Below are positions 38,981-50,701 of a stretch of 64,000 nt of DNA, piece after piece; the first letter of the stretch is position 1; every line of letters starts with the position of its first letter. Under the pieces are notes generated by a model that searched no databases, was not told the DNA's origin, and saw only the letters and a program-made list of their open reading frames with translations. Both the position numbers and the translations under genes were made by a program. This DNA comes from Ochotona curzoniae (lineage: Eukaryota; Chordata; Mammalia; Lagomorpha; Ochotonidae), in assembly GCF_017591425.1 (NCBI RefSeq), contig NW_024467106.1, positions 23,984,501-24,048,500 on the forward strand. Direction: 5' to 3'.

Positions 38981-39109
38981 ACTTCTCAATTTTTGTATTA
39001 TAACTTAGAAATGATCTGCAATATAAAGCCTATTTTTGAAAAATTTATGTAGATGTTGAAGAGTAGAATTTTGCTCTCATTTGCTTGCTAAGAGATGAAA
39101 TTTAAAAAA

Positions 39110-39429
39110 TATGTTGGGATATATTAGTAAATCTAGTGTAAGTTCAAGAGCTTCACAAGAAGTGGCAGACGTCAGGTGCTGTCTCAGAGCCCCAAGCAGG
39201 TGTGTTCCTGTACCTGCTCTCAGACAGGACGTCGGCAGGTTCATAGACTCCAGGTCACTACCTCCATTCCAAAGTCTTCAGCAAAGCTGCAGATCGATGT
39301 AGCATGCGTCAGTAACCTACAGACACAGCCAAGGATCTTCCCTGAAGATCTACAGATATAAAGCCTTCACGAAGCGCCTGCGGTGGGAGTCTGACGTGGC
39401 TCAGGCGACCTCTCAGAGTGCAACAGTTA
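39110..39429. other. Mixed-composition segment of unknown origin
   Basis: Relatively CpG-containing sequence between a SINE and an L1 3' fragment. It could be the diverged 5' continuation of that L1 or an unrelated repeat. The 61-63 codon frames are not convincing. Confidence 0.35.
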
Positions 39430-39690
39430 GATTCATCAGACACAGACATGAGAGTAAGCCGACCAAAGTGTCCATCGCAGAGGGATAAAAAACACTTGTT
39501 ATGTATGCACAGCGGATTACTGTTTAGCCATAAAAACAGAGTGCCTCATCTGCAGCAAAGTGTTCGGAGCTACAGGATGTTATGTCAAGGGACACAGATA
39601 CTGCATAATCTGCCTCATTTGTGGGATCTAAAAAAAATACACTCTGAACAAACTATTGATTACTGGAAGGTGTTAAAGGTACATAGGAAG
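39430..39690 (+). mobile_element. L1 ORF2 3' end
   Basis: 'gaccaaagtgtccatcgcag', 'ggattactgtttagccataa', 'tcatttgtgggatctaaaaa' are the last ORF2 landmarks and its stop region. Sense, diverged. Confidence 0.75.
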
Positions 39691-39814
39691 GTTAACTTTT
39701 AACAATAAGGTAAAAGTGATGTGGCTTATGAAATTTGATAAATGTAGTAATATTGGATTTTAATGGGGAAGAAGAATATGGTTTATTAATTGATATAAAT
39801 AGATCACAGTAAGG

Positions 39815-39940
39815 ACCTGAGCTAGCCTTTGTTGTTTTCCCAGGCTGTAAACAGGATCTGGATTGGAAATAAAACAGCCAGGGCACAAACTGGTGCCTGT
39901 GTGGAATGCCTGTGTCACAGGCATGGCCCAAAAGATAGCA
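39815..39940 (-). mobile_element. Truncated C-SINE
   Basis: Only the 5' part: 'tgttttcccaggctgtaaac', 'aaactggtgcctgtgtggaa', ending 'cacaggcatggccc'. Confidence 0.75.
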
Positions 39941-40360
39941 CAATTCAGGGACGTCAACATTTTTCTCTATCTGGTGGTGTAAGTGCTGATAGTGAATATA
40001 ATTCACATGATGATTTTACTGGAAATGAATAATAAAGATTTGAGACTTTGTTAGATTCCTGTGAGCAATAAATGCATCAGAAATCAATCTATTCTCTGCT
40101 AATACAAAAATAAGGTGACAACAACTTGGGACAAAAAGTTGGAAATTTTGTAAAATTATAAAGATAGCCTTGTGGAAATTCAGAGGTGCAGACTGCACAG
40201 AAAAGTGGGTAGTTTGGTGTTATGAATATGACAAAGATGTGAGAAAATGGTTGGAATGTGAATAGTATCACGTTTTACATTTATTTTATACTTATGGAGG
40301 GATGAGTTATTTATGTCCAGTACAGCATGGCAAGAATAATCCTATAAAAATAAGGTTTAA
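39941..40360. other. Unique DNA
   Basis: Nothing recognised. Confidence 0.4.
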
Positions 40361-40690
40361 AGGGCTGATGTGGTAGCTTAGCATGATATTCCTCTAACTG
40401 TGCTGCCAGCATCCCATCCAGGTGCTGGTTTAAATCTTAGCTGTTCCACTTCTTAACCAGATTCCTGCCACTGGCCTGGGAACACAGAGGAGGATGGCCC
40501 AATCCCTTGGGCTTCTAAACCCATGTAGGAGACGCAGAGGGAGCTCCTGAGGCCCAGATGTAGATCAGCCCCGCACCAGCTGTTACAGTGGTGTATGTTA
40601 TCTATACATTACTAGGTCTCTCTCGTTTTCTCGCTCTGTCCTCCTCCATCTCTCTCCCTCTTTCCCTTTTCTTATTGTCTCTTTCCATAT
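40361..40690 (+). mobile_element. C-SINE with pyrimidine-rich 3' end
   Basis: 'agggctgatgtggtagctta', 'gcatcccatccaggtgctgg', 'ccactggcctgggaacacag', 'taggagacgcagagggagct', then a CT-rich run (about 40616-40690) in place of a compact tail. Older subfamily. Confidence 0.8.
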
Positions 40691-40820
40691 TTTATTTAGA
40701 AATTGCTAGGTCCCACTCTCTCTATACACACACAAACACTTGAAAATATTGATGGAAAAAGTTTTTGACATTTATGAATTTTTAAACATGCATTTTCTTT
40801 GAACTTTTGGAGACTGTATG

Positions 40821-40838
40821 TATATATATATATATATA
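40821..40838. repeat. (TA)9 microsatellite
   Basis: Eighteen bases of perfect TA dinucleotide. Confidence 0.95.
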
Positions 40839-41129
40839 CCCCATAATAAATATTTGGAGAAAGAAAATGTTATAGAATTTAGAAAAAGAGCATATCTGAA
40901 TGGATCAACTTGATGAATTTAATTATGACTTACATGAAGGTTGTGATGAGGATGAGTTATGAGAAGGGAACGTGAGAACAAATGTGATTGGAGGTGTGCA
41001 GGGAAGATGTCCAAGCAAGCACTCCTGCTCAGGAGGGACACGCCCAGATTCACAGACCTGTTGGGGAATCGGGGCATTGCCGGATGACCAGAGCGGTCCC
41101 AGGAAACAGTATTTCCTTTCTCCTTCCTA

Positions 41130-41260
41130 GCTGTAGGATCCCACAGTCTCGGACTTTCTGAGTCTCAATTGCCTAATATTAAAAATGAGAGTAATATTAT
41201 ATACTGACTGTTGGTAATAAAAGAATGTCTTAGGGCATTATCTGTAGCAATCAATATAAC
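41130..41260 (+). mobile_element. MIR SINE fragment
   Basis: 'ctgagtctcaattgcctaat' and 'attaaaaatgagagtaatat' match the MIR line 'cctcagtttcctcatctgtaaaatg...ataat', followed by 'cttagggcattatctgtag'. Confidence 0.6.
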
Positions 41261-42065
41261 CCTAAAAAATTGCATAAATATGAAATGGTTGGTAAAAGAT
41301 AGAGGACGTGCCTTGGATATGGCAGAAAATGTGAGCTTGTGTAGGAAAAGCTTATAAAATAATTTCTACACAGAATTCAAGATATAGGATCCATAGCTGG
41401 CTATCCATATATTCCTTGGGGATACAATTTTGGGGATATAAATGGTGCCATTTAAGTTCAACAGAAGAAACAGCAGCACCACAAATCTTCAAATTGGCAA
41501 CTGTATCAATCTGTATTTATTTCTTTATCAGGGAACCATGATTCAGTCCCATTGGATGCCCCAGCTTAATGAGATGTTTTGTCTTAAGTGACTTCCCTCA
41601 TAAAGCATGTTTTTAAATTTAAATTAAATGAGAAAGCCAATTTCCCATGGCTCCCCAGGATTTTGCCCAGAGGTAAATCTCTTTAAAACTCGAGTTCCTT
41701 TGCTGCATTGCTCTAATGATGTCCTTTTATTAAAATGTCTGTGAAAATTAAAATCCAAAATGAATATTTATAGGGAAAAACTGTTAAAGAGGTAGAATTG
41801 TTTAAGTTCAGTATGCAGGATAATTGCCTGTGTCTGCTTCTCTCACCACAAACTGCTGAGTAATACGAAGAAAATATGTGATCAGCAGTGCTCCCTGCAG
41901 GGACAGTATTGTTCTGCTATTTCTGCGCCAGTAAACTCTGCTTGGGTTTCCCACACAATTATAAGATAATTAAAGCTTAACTCTTTCGGGATGAGTTCAG
42001 GACTGGAATTGACCTCTTCTTGGCAAAGTAGCACTCTGAGGGCAAAACAATTACAGATCTTCTTC
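41261..42065. other. Unique DNA
   Basis: No repeat or gene recognised. Confidence 0.4.
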
Positions 42066-42176
42066 AACACACAGACACTCACACACACACACACTCACAC
42101 ACTCACACACAGAGACACACACTCACACAGAGACACACACTCACACAGAGACACACACTCACACACAGAGACACAC

Positions 42177-42211
<35 letters not shown>

Positions 42212-42218
42212 CACACAT
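42066..42218. repeat. Compound (CA)n / 'agacacacactcacac' minisatellite
   Basis: About 150 bp mixing pure CA runs with three or four copies of a roughly 20-bp unit containing 'agagacacacactcacac'. It creates a 79-codon frame of repeated Thr-His-Ser-His residues that is not a gene. Confidence 0.95.
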
Positions 42219-42564
42219 ACTTTGCAATAACATCTGGAAAATACGTTGCCACTTGTGATTTTTAAATGTGGTTATAGACAAACAAGGTTTTCTATTTACA
42301 AACGAGCAAAACCAAAATGTAACGAGCCCACAAAAAAGTTTCAAAATCCATTCACCTCAAGAATGTACCAGAAATCATTTGTTTGTGAAGAGAAGGAAGT
42401 TTGTAGAGATCCTCAGATCATTCCATCCTGTAGTTAATTTCTTCCTGTCGCTAAGAATAGATAGAAATCCTTGACCTCATACAATCCATCTTAAAAAACT
42501 AGAAATAAGATGTTCCAGTTAAAGGCATACATGTGATTTCTGAGTGGGTAGCTGTCTTTATTTA

Positions 42565-42700
42565 TCCTATTTTTAAAATTTTTATTTATTTGACAGAACA
42601 TCAAAAAGAGAGACAGACAGGCAGGCACATCTTCCATTTGGTGGTTCTCTCCCCGATTCCCCACAGCAGCTAGGGTTAGCCCAGGTCAAAGCCAGACTTT
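42565..42700 (-). mobile_element. Truncated C-SINE (3' half)
   Basis: 'atttttatttatttgacaga', 'agagagacagacaggcaggc', 'atcttccatttggtggttct', then 'caggtcaaagccag', where it stops. The 5' half is absent. Confidence 0.75.
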
Positions 42701-42949
42701 CTTTAATTTCTTCTCCATTACCCTGGTAAGATGGCTGGGCATTACAGGAAAACAGAGTCTGAAGTTTAATCTTGTAATCTGTTTCATATCTGTGAAATGA
42801 TCCTGTGGTTGCTTATCTGCTATGAATGTTCTAAGAATTAAGCAAAGCAAGTAAAAGTGTTGAAACTGAGAATGAGATAAGTACTTAAAATGAATTAACG
42901 AATCAAATTTGTGTATCATTTGGATTGTTTCTAGTTTCTTTAAAAATAT

Positions 42950-43260
42950 TTCATTATGTTTAAAACATGGAGACAGAGAGAAAGTGAAAGAGTTGGATGG
43001 AGAGAGGACTTCCACCCACTGGTTCTTTCCCCAAATGCCTGCAAAGGTAGGAGGGGTCCACGCTGAAACAGGAAGTTGGGACTCAGTCAGGTGCTCACCT
43101 GTGGGTGGAGGAGCCATCTTCTAGGGCTTCCCAGAGTGTGCATTAGCAGGGATCCCAAGTGGACGATGGGGAGCAAAGATAGGCATTCGACTTAGAGACT
43201 CCAACATGGGATGCAGCCCATCCAAGGAAGCCGCCTCACCACTGTACCAAATGACTATTC
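42950..43260 (-). mobile_element. Diverged C-SINE
   Basis: 'gagagaaagtgaaagagttg', 'tccacccactggttctttcc', 'gccatcttctagggcttccc', head near 'caccactgtaccaaatgac'. Plus-strand base changes are many. Confidence 0.75.
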
Positions 43261-43494
43261 CCACTACAAAATTTTATGAAGTTCAGGAAAAAAAAATATG
43301 AAATATTATGTTGAATTATCTCTTAAGCAGAGATTGGAACTTGACTTTCAGAAACATTAGTTTACTCTCCTAATTGTCATTTAAACTATTAATTCAGAAG
43401 TATTAATATTACTGATTTATTTTTATATTAGACCACAAGGATCATCCCTTCTGGAACTGTACTGTTGAGGCCTCACTCTGTTAAGATAAAAGTG

Positions 43495-43780
43495 AGGGGC
43501 AAGGCCCTGTGGCACATCGGGTTAAGCTGCTGCTTAGTATACCTGCATTGTAAATCAGATGCCAGGATTTGAGTCCTGTCTGCTTCAGATTCACTTTCCT
43601 GCTAACGTGCATTCTATGGAGGCAGTAGCAGAGGACTCATGTCTGTGATACAACCATGGGAGAACATGGCTCTGATCTGGTGCAGCTCCTGCTGTTTGCA
43701 GACATTTAGGGAGTGAACATTTAGGGATTTCTCTTTCTCCCTCTCTCACACATGTTGCCTTTCAAATAAATATAACAACA
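43495..43780 (+). mobile_element. Old C-SINE with rabbit-like 3' end
   Basis: 'gccctgtggcacatcgggtt', 'gagtcctgtctgcttcagat', '3 end 'tgcctttcaaataaatataa'. The tail form differs from the 'gcaataaaaataaat' of younger copies. Its A tail holds the next SINE. Confidence 0.85.
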
Positions 43781-43784
43781 TTTT

Positions 43785-44113
43785 TAAAAAAGATTTATTT
43801 ATTTTTATTGGAAAGTCAGATATAGGGAGAGGAGAAGAGCTAGAGAGGAAGATTTTCTGTTCACTGATTCACTACCCAAGTGGTCACAATGCCCAGAGCT
43901 GCACCCATTGAAAGCCAGGAACCAGAAATTTCTTCCCAGTCTCCCATGCAGGTGCAGGGCCCCAAGGCTTTGGGCTGTCCTCGACTGCTTTCCCAGGCCA
44001 CAATCAGGTAGCTGGATGGGAAGTGGGGCTGCCGGGATTAGAACCGGTGCACATATGGGATCCTGGCGTGTGCAGGGCAAGGACTTTAGCCAGTAGGTCA
44101 CCACCCTGAGCCC
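43785..44113 (-). mobile_element. Young C-SINE inserted in the tail of an older one
   Basis: Full-length antisense copy. Flanks show 'aacatttttaaaaa' on the left and 'aacattatttttaaaaa' on the right, a slightly decayed target duplication made of the older SINE's tail. Head-on arrangement with 43495-43780 gives an inverted pair. Confidence 0.92.
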
Positions 44114-44900
44114 AAATTAACATTATTTTTAAAAAGAGTATCCTTAATACAGTTAGCTGTCTCCCAGATAAAGAAGGAGAAGTTTCCATCCTATTACATC
44201 TACAGAGTATTCAGTTATGGCAAAAGAGAAATGAAGCATCTCACAAAGGCCAAATTATTTAGACTTCTTTATCGGTAGTGATTTATCTAGATTGGAAATG
44301 GGAACATTGTGAGTCGGTCTAAGAAGGTGGTAGTTGAGAAGACATTTGTACAACATACTGAGTGATTATTGGAGCAATACCACAAATGCACACACAGTCT
44401 CTGCCCCTATTTCTGATTCCAACCTCTGACTCTTCTGTGGGCCTCAGCTGTAAAAGGTCATCAGCAATGGTCTCATTAAAGTTCTAGATTCTTCTTTGAA
44501 TGGCAGATCTCCAACTTGGAGAAATGCATAATAAAGAGAAAGAAATCCCAGACAGTGCCCCACCCTTCTGAGTGGCATGTTATCTCTTGAGACATGGAGA
44601 AGATGTTGGGATCTCAGAGAAACAGGGCCAGATTAGAAAGCAGGCTTTGATCCTCACTGCATTGTTTAGTCAGATTTCACTAGACAGTACCTGTGATTAC
44701 AAAACTGTTTCTTTGCCATGTTTGGCTCATAGCTTGGTGTGTACAATTTATCAGAACTCAAAAAAAGTTGGCAGTTCATACTGAACATAAAATCAACCTT
44801 CGGGCTGACAGCCTACTCACCCTCTCCAGCATCACGTTAACTGCATTAATATAGGGATTTATAATAATTTGGATGTAGGAAAGCAATTTTAGATTTCTTG
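44114..44900. other. Unique DNA
   Basis: No repeat or gene recognised. Confidence 0.4.
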
Positions 44901-44904
44901 GTCT

Positions 44905-45390
44905 TCTTTTTGTTTGGATTGTTTGCTAAATATCAAGTACTGGGTTAGATGGTAAAAAATAATAATGGTCCCTTCTCCCATGGTACATGAAACCCTATGA
45001 ATATGAAAGAAGAGTAGACAAAATATGTTAATACAATATTTAAATTTGCTACCAGGGAAAAAAAGAAAGGCATTCTGAATATGTGCCAGAGGATAAGAAA
45101 GTCCTTGAAGAGCAAATGAGACCTGAACTGTGCCTTGAAAGAACACACTGGAATGTTAGCAAGGGATTTCAATGACAGAAACTAATATATTCATAGAGTT
45201 ACAAATCTGTGCTGAACTCTTTGGAGGTGATTAAAGCTACGAGGAACCAGTTATAAGGACTGTTCATGGAAATGAAACAATAACTGGTGTTGGGGGATAC
45301 AAAGGGAAATAGAAACAGGAGGATTTGGAAAATATTGAGTAAGACTTTTAAAAGATGTTGAGGGAACATGAGCTGTTTAGAACGAAACAT
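44905..45390 (-). mobile_element. L2 LINE fragment
   Basis: 'aatatcaagtactgggttag', 'tggtcccttctcccatggta', 'agaaaggcattctgaatatg' and 'cctgaactgtgccttgaaag' occur in antisense L2 order. Confidence 0.6.
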
Positions 45391-45955
45391 GTGTTCTTTC
45401 CATTAGCAACCGGGAAGGCATAATAGAAGCAACATTATAACACATGAAGAAAAAATAGATCATGCAAGAAATATGTCACTGAAGGAAATATGATTTAAAC
45501 TATGTCATTCAGTCACAAAAGCTGTTGATAGATTGCAGCATTGAATAAACAAAACAGAACCAAATGTAATATAATACAGCTGAATATCATAAGCTGTAAA
45601 GCAGCGAAGTAGAATAATTTGACTATAAATATTAGAGAGCTCCTCAATGAGACAATTAAAATACATGTGACAAACATAATTTGCAATAAAGGTTAACTTG
45701 GGTAAATTACAAAAATTTAATAAAGCTGAAAAACAGGAGCAAGAATAAACAAAAAGGCTTCTATATACTAAGCCCAAAGTAAACACTGGAAGGGTAAAGG
45801 TACCTTAATCTCACAAATAAAAATATGTGGATTTTATCTGAAAGACAGTAGAGTGATGACCACCAGCAACTATGTAACCAATAGAAATGATGCTAGCTAC
45901 AAGAAGGAGAGTCAGCAGTAGCATTAAGATCAGAAATGGAAATACAGTTTAGAAA
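45391..45955. other. Unique AT-rich DNA
   Basis: Nothing recognised; the 93-codon minus frame at 45505-45786 has no family signature. Confidence 0.4.
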
Positions 45956-45959
45956 AGTG

Positions 45960-46258
45960 CAGAAACCAGGTACACTGTGGCAGAGCAAACCACTACTTAG
46001 GACCCTAGCATCCCATGTCCAAGTGTTGGTTCAATTCCCGACACCTTTGCTTCTGATTCGGTTTCCTGCTAGTGCATGCCAGGAGGCAGCAGGTGATAGC
46101 CCAAGGAGTGGGCTCCTATCATTGGTTGAGAGACGCTGATGGAGTTCCAGCCTCCTGGCTTAAGACTGACCCATCCCTGGCTGTTGAAGGCATTTGGGAA
46201 GTAAGTCAGGCGTCAAAAACTCTCATTCTCTCCCTAGTTCTTCTCTTTTGGTCTTTAT
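45960..46258 (+). mobile_element. Old C-SINE
   Basis: 'ggtacactgtggcagagcaa', 'agcatcccatgtccaagtgt', 'ttcctgctagtgcatgccag', and a pyrimidine-rich 3' part up to 'tctttatttta'. Directly abuts the next SINE in the same orientation. Confidence 0.85.
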
Positions 46259-46261
46259 TTT

Positions 46262-46562
46262 AGGGATCAGCGTGGTGGCCTAGTGACTTAAGTCCTCGCC
46301 TTGAAAGCACCGGGATCCCATGTGGGTGCCGGTTTGTTTCCCAGCAGACCCACTTCCCATCCAGTTACCTGATTGTGGCCTGGGAAAGCAGTCGAGGATG
46401 GCCCAAAGCCTTGGGACCCTGCACCTGCATGGGAGACTTGGAAGAATTTCTTGGCTCCTGACTTCTGATTGGCACAGCTCTGGCCATCAAACAGATCTTC
46501 TTCTTCTCTGTCTCTCCTCCTCTCCTTTCCATTAAAAATAAATAAATTTTTTTAAAAAAAAA
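46262..46562 (+). mobile_element. C-SINE, near full length, young type
   Basis: Starts 'gggatcagcgtggtggccta', B-box region, 'gtggcctgggaaagcagtcg', ends in 'attaaaaataaataaatttt' plus an A run. Head-to-tail with 45960-46258. A few bases are lost near 'ggccatc|aaacagatc'. Confidence 0.92.
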
Positions 46563-46950
46563 TAGTGGTATTCTGATAGGGTTAAGTTGCCATTCTCACA
46601 AGCAAGATACATGAAAAATCAGGAATTGTCTTTCCAGCTTTGCCATAGTAGCTATTGTAATAGCTATTGTAAAATATTCTGATGTCTGTTGATCCACGTT
46701 CAACATTTTTTTTATTGTCTAAATAAATGAGCCTCTGCTTTCCCCTTCTGCTGCCTGGAAAATACTGAATCCATTTGCTAACTTACAGCTACACACTTCT
46801 ACAAGTTGACCAGAGAAAACATTAATCTGTTATAACAGATTGTTAATTGATGAGGATTTTATAATGAAAGTTCTCTAACTTTGGAAGACTAGAATTAAGC
46901 CCATTACCATGGATACAGTATCGATATTTCTGGGTGCACTTACATTTACT
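46563..46950. other. Unique AT-rich DNA
   Basis: No recognised element. Contains a small 'tagctattgtaa' duplication at about 46645-46675. Confidence 0.4.
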
Positions 46951-46951
46951 G

Positions 46952-47271
46952 CTTTTTTAGAAGGTTAATTTATTTATTATTGGAAAGGCAGATTTACAGA
47001 GAGAAGGAGAGACAGAAAGATTTACCGTCTGCTGGTTCGCTTCCCGAGTACCTTAATGACTGGAGCTGAGCCAATTTGAAGCCAGGAGCTTTTCCAGGAC
47101 TCCCACGTGGGTGCAGGTCCCAAGACGTTCAGCCAACCTCTACTGCTTTCCCAGGCAACAAGCAGGGAGCTGGATGGGAAATGGAGCAGCTGGGACATGA
47201 ACTGGGAGCCATATGGGATCATGTGGAATACCAGGTGAGGATTTTACCCGCAGGCTACTGCACCAGGCCCC
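46952..47271 (-). mobile_element. C-SINE, full length
   Basis: Tail 'taatttatttattattgg', 'cagagagaaggagagacaga', 'ctctactgctttcccaggca', 'ggctactgcaccaggcccc'. Antisense. Confidence 0.92.
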
Positions 47272-49330
47272 ATTTATGGCGTCTTGGCTCTTCTCTGCTA
47301 AAATTGGGTTTTCTTTTCCTCTGTGGAAACTGGATCCCATCTGTGATCCAACCTATATTGTAGCCTGCTGTAAGCTTTCTCCCACTCTCCTTACGATACT
47401 GAGTTCCCACTCCTATATGAACACACTAATGAGCTTCTTGCTTTGAAAGGGCTTATCAGTAAGAAATGCTAGCAGTTGCCTGATGTGATTTTAATTGATT
47501 GCCCTCTAAACAACTACCTTACTTGGAGCAAAAACTACAAAACAAAGATTAGTAATGATTTCCCGTGTGCTGAATTGGATGCCTTTGGATATCCACACTG
47601 AGTTTTCTCGTTTGGATCCACGTGTGGAGGTTTCCAAGGAGACAGACTGCCACACCTCCAGTTTCTTTCTGGCCCCAGTTTCAGCTTTCTTCTCACCCAC
47701 TCATGGGAATGAAGTTTCAACAAATCTTGTATCTATGCTCATTATATTTATAATTAGGAATTGTATACATTTTTACAGTAGCCACTGATAGTAAAGGACC
47801 ACGAATAGCTAACTTTCCAAATTCTAACACAGAGACTACGTGCTGAGAAAAAGGAGAGGCAGGGAGCGTTACGTTAGGGAATTGGCACACATGATTAAAT
47901 GTATCCTTGGAATGATTACATGTTATAGGAGGAAAGTAAAGTTGGAGAAAGTAGAGTTTTAAAAGAAGTGACAGTGGCAAGATTCCAATTCGTGTCTGCC
48001 TGACCACTATGCTACTGTGCTACAATGCCAGTCAGCCTGTCGAGTTTCTTACATTGAGTTTAAATGGTAAAAGCAACCACCAAGGAGAGAAAGTTTATTA
48101 GTAGCATGATGTCAGAGAAGTCAAACAGTCAAACAAAAGCTTTAAAAAAAAGTCTTCAGTTTTCTAGAACTGCTTATCTCAACCATCCAACTATTGGGTA
48201 GCTTTAGATTTCTACCAAGGCTAAAAATAATAAGAGAGGAAAAAGATATGTGGTTTTAAGGGGAGATGCTACAAATTCTTGACATAAAATTAATGTGCAG
48301 GGCAAATGGGTACCCGGACAAAAATGATTAATTGCTCATTAGAATGTACCTTGGCTTAAAGTGTGTCAAGGGCGTACAGTTCTAGAAGGCTATCAGGTAA
48401 GACTAAAAGTATGAGGGAAAATAAGAAAAGGCTCTGAGGTAATATTTTTTGTTCTGTTCTGTGAGCCTAATAGCATGGGAGCCATTGCATAATGACTGAC
48501 AAGATGATACGGATCAGAAGTGTACAATACGGTAATGCAGATTAGGAGGCCGCTGCCGGTTTGACCTGGGAGAAGAAAATGAATAAGCAAGGTCGGGACA
48601 TATGGGAATTTTTCTGTTACTTAAGGGCTTTGGTGAGAATTTTAAAAGAGAAATTAAATCACCCTTTGTGTTTTAAAGTTATCAGTTCCCTTTATAACAA
48701 AGTATTCAGGACAGTAGTTTAAGATAGCACCAGAAATGTTAAGGATACATGTGAGCCAGTGGGAAGGGCTCCAAAGGAATGCCTAAAAAGTAGCAGAAGC
48801 TGTAAAATTAAATTGAGAAAGTTATGTCTTATATATTTAATCTGTGAGAGTAATAGGAAGATGAAAGAATATAGGAAATTGTCCTAAAACAGAAGATTAT
48901 CTTCAACTCAGCTGTGAGACATAGGAGAAAAACACTCTAGGCAGCGGGCCCTCCCTTTGTGGGCATGCTTATAGTCAGAGCAAGGCCCACTTGCACCCAC
49001 TGCATCACCATGCACTTGAAGGACTCTGAAAGGGCACAAACAATATGGCAGGAGGTAAAATAAGACTAATTTTATTTCTCAATGTTTAGCCATAAGCAGA
49101 AATGACCATGCAAAAAAAGATAGCAGTAACAGCCAGATACATCAAGCTAAAGGTTGTAAGGGCTTACTTACTCTATTTTCTAGAAAAAGAAAAAAAATGA
49201 ACCTCATATTCATTTTACATGAAACTGTGTTGATTTACTACAGTTAGGAATTCCTAATTTACATCAAAATCAATTCATTTTGTCAATGAAGTATTCTTTT
49301 AATGCTCGTATTGAACTCTTCACAATATCT
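47272..49330. other. Mostly unique DNA
   Basis: 48450-48660 may be an antisense L2 piece ('gggagccattgcataatgac'). Otherwise I see no repeat or gene in this 2 kb; minus-strand frames at 47506-48007 lack recognisable domains. Confidence 0.4.
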
Positions 49331-49334
49331 AGTT

Positions 49335-49710
49335 CTTAAATATTGAATCATGTCCCCAGTCTCTAACCAATTTACATGTTACAACCCTAACCCCCAGTGT
49401 AATTTTACAATAAAATAGGCCTTGAAAAGAAATAATGAAAATTAAATGGAGACATACAGATGGTGCCTACTATGCCATGACTGGTAAACTTAAGTAAGAA
49501 TAAGAAACACAATAATCTAGTTGCATTTTCTCCCTCACGTAAAGACAGGTGAAACCACAGCCAGTGTAAAGCAGTGAGCCCAAACCTAGAGCCAAACCAG
49601 CCAGAACCTTGATCTTTCACTCTCTAGCATTCAGACTGTGATAAAATAAGTTTTTGTGTATAATTTCCCCTGTTTCTATTATGCTATGGCAGCTCTAGTT
49701 GAATAACACA
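49335..49710 (+). mobile_element. MLT1-type LTR (MaLR)
   Basis: Sense order: 'catgttacaaccctaacccc', 'cagccagaaccttgatcttt', 'attcagactgtgataaaata' (LTR 'cagaactgtgagaaata'), and 'ttatgctatggcagctctag'. Diverged solo LTR or LTR fragment. Confidence 0.7.
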
Positions 49711-49860
49711 CTAGGCTTTATAATTTCAATAGTTATTTCCATTGTTTTATTTGTATTATTTTATTTTATATTTGCTTCCATTTCTCTAGCTTTTGATTCT
49801 CCTGCAGGAGGCTTTTTTTTTTGCAACTATGTGCTTATAATATTTATTGCAAGTTATTTG

Positions 49861-49874
49861 CTAGTATAACTTTC
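49861..49874. repeat. Target-site duplication, left copy
   Basis: 'ctagtataactttc', identical to 52418-52431, flanking the GC-rich retroelement. Confidence 0.95.
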
Positions 49875-50701
49875 TTTTTTAATTTTTTTAATTTTAAAAA
49901 TTTTTTTTAATTTTGACAATCCTTACAAATTTAAATCCTTACAAATTTGGGGTAAAAAAAGGTTCAAGGCCTAAAGGGGGATATAGAGGAAGAAGCCCCA
50001 CCCAGTTTCCCACCCACCCTAAGTCCCGGATGTGAGGCATGCTCTGAGATACTCGATCAAGTGGCTCCAATAGTTCACCATTCATGGGTCGCTGCCAGTC
50101 TCGCCACTCCAAGCACGATGTGGTTGTTGAAGAGTCCATTGATTGACACAGTCCCTTCTAGAGTCTCCATTTGCCCAGTATTTTGCTGCCAACAGATAGC
50201 TGAGGTTGTTGCTTGACTTGTTCTGTCTTTCCTTGGTTAGGACTCTGAGTCCGGTGTCTCGAATGGGGAGATCCTCGAAGAAATTTTGAGGTATTCCCAG
50301 TCCAGATTCCTGCATGTTCTAGTAGCATAGGGCCCGGCACAGTCCATTGCCCCGATCAGCTGGTGGTTGCAGTTGCTGGGTCGGTTCTGTCTCCACCCGT
50401 GTCCTCTTGCAGTCCCGCCTGGTTCCGCCCTGGATGCACTTGTCCCTCGCACGTACCAGTAGGAGTTGCAGCCCAGTCAGGGCGGCCCATAGTAACCCCA
50501 ACCAGGCCCACCCCCTACCCTGGCTTGCCAGTATGTATGGCATACTAGCCCAGTCTGTCCCAAATACCCTTCTGTTCATATACTTGCCAACAGGTGTTGC
50601 AACCTACTTCCATCCAACCATCTCCTCCTACCGCCCCTAACGGATATTATTGGGTATCTGTCTAGCCACCCCAGTCCCTGTCCTAGTTCCCATGCCCTCC
50701 C

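Noticed and set aside
41991..42230. Thr-His-Ser-His repeat protein
   Set aside because: It is the translation of the compound CA minisatellite.
43908..44096. Short frames recurring in many places as a gene family (for example 290-517, 38768-38956, 43908-44096, 54320-54541)
   Set aside because: They look alike because each is the same phase of a C-SINE copy.
47506..47723. Overlapping minus frames as a processed pseudogene
   Set aside because: No tail, duplication or recognisable protein; composition is only slightly raised in GC.
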